DNA of 10,300 nucleotides from an uncultured Chloroflexaceae bacterium (GTDB taxonomy: Bacteria; Chloroflexota; Chloroflexia; Chloroflexales; Chloroflexaceae), in assembly GCA_937141995.1 (NCBI GenBank), contig CAKZQX010000321.1, positions 1-10,300 on the forward strand. Reading direction: 5' to 3'. How positions within the stretch are numbered: the stretch's first letter is position 1; every line of letters starts with the position of its first letter. The notes below the pieces were generated by a model that saw only the letters and a list, made by a program, of their open reading frames with translations, did no database searches and was not told the DNA's origin. The position numbers and the translations under genes were made by a program. This document shows positions 7,937 through 10,300 of the stretch, in pieces.

Positions 7937-9376
7937 TCAGATAATCTTGTGCTGCCGGAGACGCTGGATCTCATCGCCGGAGATTTCCAGCAACTCGCGC
8001 ATAACCTCGTAGGTGGCATTGCCCAGAGTGGGACCAAGATTAGTGATCCGCCCCGGTGTCTCCGAAAGCGTCGGCACAACCCCTGGAATAACGATATTGC
8101 CCAGACCATTCTCCGGGATCTGGGCCAGATTGCCGCGCGCCAGGAAATGTTCATCCTCGAAGATATCGGCGATACTATTCACTTTGCCGACCGGGACATT
8201 TTTACTCAGGCAGCGCTCTAACACCTCATCGCGCGTAACCGAGCCGACCCATTCGGTGACCATTTCGTTGACCTGATCGCGGGCGGCCAATCGTTTGCGC
8301 TGCTCACCATAGAGCCCGGCAGACGCAAGTTCCGGGCGCTCCATCGCCTCCGACAACCGCTCGAACATCTTATCGGTGGTGCAGGCGATGGCGACCCATT
8401 TGTCATCACTGGTGCGGAAGTGCCCATGTGGTACGGCGACAAAGCTACCGGAGCCTTCCCGCTCGCGGATTTTCCCAAAGAGGCCATAGGCGGCGGCGAT
8501 CTCGTCCAACTGCCGGAAGACGGCTTCGTAGATGGCAATATCAATCACCTGCCCCTCGCCCGTTGCGTCACGGTGGCGCAGGGCCAGCATAATGCCAATC
8601 GCGCCGTAGAGGCTCGCCATGTAGTCGCCGAGGGGCGCGGTACTGGGGATCACGGGCGTTTCGCCGGGGAAGCCGGCCAGATAGGAGAGGCCACCGAAGG
8701 CGTGGGCAATATGGGCAATCCCGGAGCGGCGGCGGTAGGGGCCGGTCTGCCCATAGCCCGACACGCGCAGCATCACCAGCGAGGGATTAGCGGCGCTCAG
8801 CACATCCCACCCCAGTCCCCACTCTTCCATGATGCCGGGCCGAAAGTTCTCGATCAATACATCGGATTTGGCGACGAGTTTCAGGAAAAGTTCGACTCCC
8901 TCTTCCTGGCGCAGATCAATCGTAACCGATTTGCGGTTCCGGCCCTCGCTCAGCCAGGCCAGGCTGGCATCGTGGCGCTTTGTGGGTGTGCCAAACTGCC
9001 GCATCGGATCACCCGCGATCGGATGTTCCACCTTGAATACCTCGGCCCCGAACTCACTCAGGACGGAGGCGGCGTACGGTCCGGCTAGAAAAGTGCCCAC
9101 ATCAATCACGCGTATCCCGCTCATGGGCAGGTGCTCGTGATCCGATGGTCGGTTGCGCTGCGATTGCGGCTCCTGATGCCTGGTCTGCGCGCCCTGGTCG
9201 AAAGGTCTCTCACTCGCTGTGTCGGTTGCGCTGCTCGCAGTTGTTGCGGTAGACATGTCGGGCATGTCGGGCTGCATGTCTTGCTCCGGCATTTCATCCG
9301 CGGGCAGTTCACTGGCGAAGGCGACAGCTTCCACCTGCTGCCGCAGAAAATTCAGCAGTCGTATTTCGTCTTCCAT
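7937..9376 (-). CDS. smtA: Succinyl-CoA:(S)-malate CoA transferase, alpha subunit
   Basis: It is the partner of SmtB in activating (S)-malate to (S)-malyl-CoA, the entry step for release of glyoxylate. From the chosen ATG it is 479 residues, about 75 longer than SmtB. The first 80 or so residues are extra: a short amphipathic helix (MEDEIRLLNFLRQQVEAVAF) and then a low-complexity linker with repeated D/E-M-P-like pieces and many Ser, Thr, Gln and Asp residues. The class III CoA transferase fold starts at LPMSGIRVIDVGTFLAGPYA. The catalytic aspartate is Asp251 in APLGDYMASLYG (259 if counted from the upstream ATG at 9400). ENFRPGIMEEWGLGW and SGYGQTGPY are also present. I prefer the ATG at 9376 because GGAGGAGG lies directly before it. 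The ATG at 9400 has no good ribosome site. It is the first gene of the run. Confidence 0.87.
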   Translation of the reverse strand: MEDEIRLLNFLRQQVEAVAFASELPADEMPEQDMQPDMPDMSTATTASSATDTASERPFDQGAQTRHQEPQSQRNRPSDHEHLPMSGIRVIDVGTFLAGPYAASVLSEFGAEVFKVEHPIAGDPMRQFGTPTKRHDASLAWLSEGRNRKSVTIDLRQEEGVELFLKLVAKSDVLIENFRPGIMEEWGLGWDVLSAANPSLVMLRVSGYGQTGPYRRRSGIAHIAHAFGGLSYLAGFPGETPVIPSTAPLGDYMASLYGAIGIMLALRHRDATGEGQVIDIAIYEAVFRQLDEIAAAYGLFGKIREREGSGSFVAVPHGHFRTSDDKWVAIACTTDKMFERLSEAMERPELASAGLYGEQRKRLAARDQVNEMVTEWVGSVTRDEVLERCLSKNVPVGKVNSIADIFEDEHFLARGNLAQIPENGLGNIVIPGVVPTLSETPGRITNLGPTLGNATYEVMRELLEISGDEIQRLRQHKII

Positions 9377-9379
9377 GGT

Positions 9380-9387
9380 CCTCCTCC
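9380..9387 (-). promoter_or_regulatory. Ribosome binding site of smtA
   Basis: GGAGGAGG is followed by ACC and then ATG at 9376. Counted from its first GGAGG the spacing is six bases. It favours 9376 over the in-frame ATG at 9400, which has only weak ACAGG upstream. Confidence 0.72.
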
Positions 9388-9544
9388 ACTTCGACTTCAT
9401 ATTAGCCTGTCACCGACAGACGAACGCTGTATCGGTCTTGTTCGGTATAGCCCTGGGGACCGCTACTTCCCCGCCGTGTATGCTATAACCAGACCAACAT
9501 TACTGGTATGCTGTTCTAAAGATGAATATAATAGTATCTGCCGG

Positions 9545-9580
9545 CTATGTCCGGTATGGTACCCCGGTTGGGATAAACAT
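9545..9580 (-). CDS. Possible 11-residue leader peptide upstream of smtA
   Basis: A short ORF (MFIPTGVPYRT) starts with ATG at 9580 and has a strong ribosome site, GGAAGGA, five bases upstream (9586-9592). It ends 168 bases before the smtA start, within the presumed leader. It has no obvious run of a regulatory amino acid. A good Shine-Dalgarno and spacing are the only evidence, so chance is a real alternative. Confidence 0.3.
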   Translation of the reverse strand: MFIPTGVPYRT

Positions 9581-9614
9581 GCTCGTCCTTCCTACCGTCC
9601 GTGCGTTGTGGTAG

Positions 9615-9659
9615 GCAGCAACCTGGTCCAGGGTGCCGTTCGGCGGGTAACCCAATACG
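9615..9659 (-). other. Cluster of small inverted repeats in the smtA leader
   Basis: On the minus strand three short self-complementary pieces follow each other closely: GGGTTACCC, GCCGAACGGC and CCTGGACCAGG. Together they could fold into a compact multi-hairpin structure in the leader RNA. It matches no riboswitch class I know. Confidence 0.3.
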
Positions 9660-9703
9660 TGACACGAGCAAGCGAGTTATGCTACGGTTGCAATCGCTTC
9701 GCG

Positions 9704-9717
9704 CCCTGATATCAGGG
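9704..9717. promoter_or_regulatory. 14-bp perfect palindrome in the smtA leader
   Basis: CCCTGATATCAGGG has perfect two-fold symmetry. G-U and C-G pairing could extend it on both sides in RNA. It could be an operator for a dimeric regulator acting downstream of the candidate promoter, or a leader hairpin. No T-run follows on either strand. Confidence 0.4.
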
Positions 9718-9801
9718 TGTGCAGAAATAACGCCGGTAAGGAAGGCAAGCTGATGGGAATTTGCTTTCAGCGGAATGAACTGTATGCTACTGTATCATGA
9801 T

Positions 9802-9830
9802 TTTATAACTTTTGCGGAAATATTTCGCAA
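9802..9830 (-). promoter_or_regulatory. Candidate sigma70-type promoter of the smtAB-mct-mcl-mch operon
   Basis: Read on the minus strand: -35 TTGCGA, a 17-base spacer, and -10 TATAAA. That is four of six and five of six consensus matches at optimal spacing, in the AT-rich part of the gap. Transcription would start near 9795 and give a leader of roughly 420 bases before the smtA ATG. I found no better promoter closer to smtA. Confidence 0.45.
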
Positions 9831-9838
9831 CCAAAAGT
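9808..9838. promoter_or_regulatory. Nested inverted repeat over the candidate promoter (operator-like)
   Basis: The outer arms ACTTTTG (9808-9814) and CAAAAGT (9832-9838) are perfect inverses. Inside them are TTGCG (9812-9816) and CGCAA (9826-9830), which share bases with the outer arms, and a palindromic centre GAAATATTTC (9817-9826). The element covers the spacer and -35 box of the minus-strand promoter, a typical place for a repressor site. Confidence 0.45.
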
Positions 9839-9889
9839 CATTTTATCTAAACTTTTCTGCAAAAACCCTGCGAATTTTGTTCATATGAC

Positions 9890-9917
9890 TTGATGAAATG
9901 TTATATTTCGGTATAAT
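9890..9917 (+). promoter_or_regulatory. Candidate divergent promoter on the plus strand
   Basis: TTGATG, a 16-base spacer, then a perfect TATAAT. The start would be near 9924, reading toward the right edge. No ORF of useful size follows within the window, so the transcript is either a leader for a gene beyond 10300 or non-coding. Confidence 0.45.
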
Positions 9918-10220
9918 GCGTGATAAAAAGAACAGATCCGGATGGGAAATAATAGTTTTGATGAATAGCTCTTTCTGAGGCGCAGTGGTACCCTGCATGA
10001 CCCCGGCTTATTTTTCCTCTGTATTTGAGAAAAATGTAACTCATTTTATACCGTGACACAAAGAACAAAATGTTTCCGCATTATTATCGCAACAACCGTA
10101 TTGAGAAATAAAACACAATATTTTGGGAAGGTAGCATGCCAGGGGGGATTTAGACAACCGTCGATTGTTTGCTGCTATTCGAGGTGATCTGTCCATTTTG
10201 CCGCAACATGTGATAGGATT

Positions 10221-10300
10221 AAGAGACTGTCTGAAAAGCTGATGTGCGTCGGTCCCACGGCATGCGGGGTGCCCTGCGCCACCGGACAGCGCCCCAGGCG
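10221..10300. repeat. Possible end of an insertion sequence or dispersed repeat, cut by the window edge
   Basis: The stretch begins with AAGAGACTGTCTGAAAAG, which resembles the terminal inverted repeats of several transposon families (GAGxCTGTCTxAAAA type). Base composition then jumps from AT-rich to GC-rich. No transposase is visible because the window ends here. It may instead be a non-autonomous repeat common in this genome. Confidence 0.3.

Larger units (their letters stand above)
9401..10300. other. Gene-poor region upstream of smtA
   Basis: About 900 bases with no convincing full-length gene on either strand. The part at 9401-9760 is mixed in composition and carries several small hairpins and a possible leader ORF. 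The part at about 9780-10140 is distinctly AT-rich and holds candidate divergent promoters. The last 80 bases turn GC-rich again and look like a repeat boundary. No tRNA, rRNA or riboswitch class that I recognise is present. The gene meh (mesaconyl-C4-CoA hydratase), which I recall beside smtA in Chloroflexus, is not here. Confidence 0.7.

Noticed and set aside
9377..9400. Longer smtA starting at the ATG at 9400
   Set aside because: This start has no good ribosome site, and the added MKSKWRRT is mostly the translated Shine-Dalgarno region of the ATG at 9376.
9131..9709. 192-residue open frame on the plus strand over the smtA start and leader
   Set aside because: Its first half is antisense to smtA and its composition changes midway. 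It has no ribosome site or recognisable domain.
9601..9760. tRNA, SRP RNA or cobalamin riboswitch in the leader
   Set aside because: I looked for the T-arm, the SRP conserved loop and the riboswitch core boxes and found none.

Overview
The window most likely comes from a filamentous anoxygenic phototroph of the Chloroflexales, probably a Roseiflexus or Chloroflexus relative. Two things point there. A run of minus-strand genes encodes the glyoxylate-assimilation half of the 3-hydroxypropionate (3-HP) bi-cycle, a pathway essentially confined to that lineage. The GC-rich DNA also carries palindromic and GGGGTTA-type intergenic repeats of the kind found in these genomes. The genus is an inference from remembered proteins; no search was run.

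Layout. Positions 1-3128 (+) hold the C-terminal part of a very large HstK-type multi-domain signalling kinase. Its reading frame stays open to the left edge, so its start lies outside. It ends inside a perfect 22-bp palindrome (3128-3149) in the short gap before the convergent metabolic genes. On the minus strand, in transcription order, are smtA (9376-7937), smtB (7915-6695), mct (6643-5426), mcl (5298-4255) and mch (4230-3172). The gaps are 21, 51, 127 and 24 bases, as expected for one operon. Positions 9401-10300 contain no convincing protein gene except a possible leader ORF. They do contain a candidate operon promoter with an overlapping nested inverted repeat, a divergent promoter, hairpins in the presumed leader, and a probable mobile or dispersed repeat at the right edge.

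How the genes work together. SmtAB moves CoA from succinyl-CoA to (S)-malate. Mcl cleaves (S)-malyl-CoA to acetyl-CoA and glyoxylate, then condenses glyoxylate with propionyl-CoA to beta-methylmalyl-CoA. Mch dehydrates that to mesaconyl-C1-CoA. Mct shifts CoA from C1 to C4. A hydratase (Meh), not present in this window, makes (S)-citramalyl-CoA, which Mcl cleaves to acetyl-CoA and pyruvate. Three of the five genes (smtA, smtB, mct) are paralogous class III CoA transferases.

The least expected structure is between mct and mcl. The stop codon of mct lies inside a telomere-like GGGGTTA array. The array forms a 26-bp inverted repeat (25 of 26 matching) around a 43-base loop, and the mRNA-sense strand also fits an intramolecular G-quadruplex pattern.
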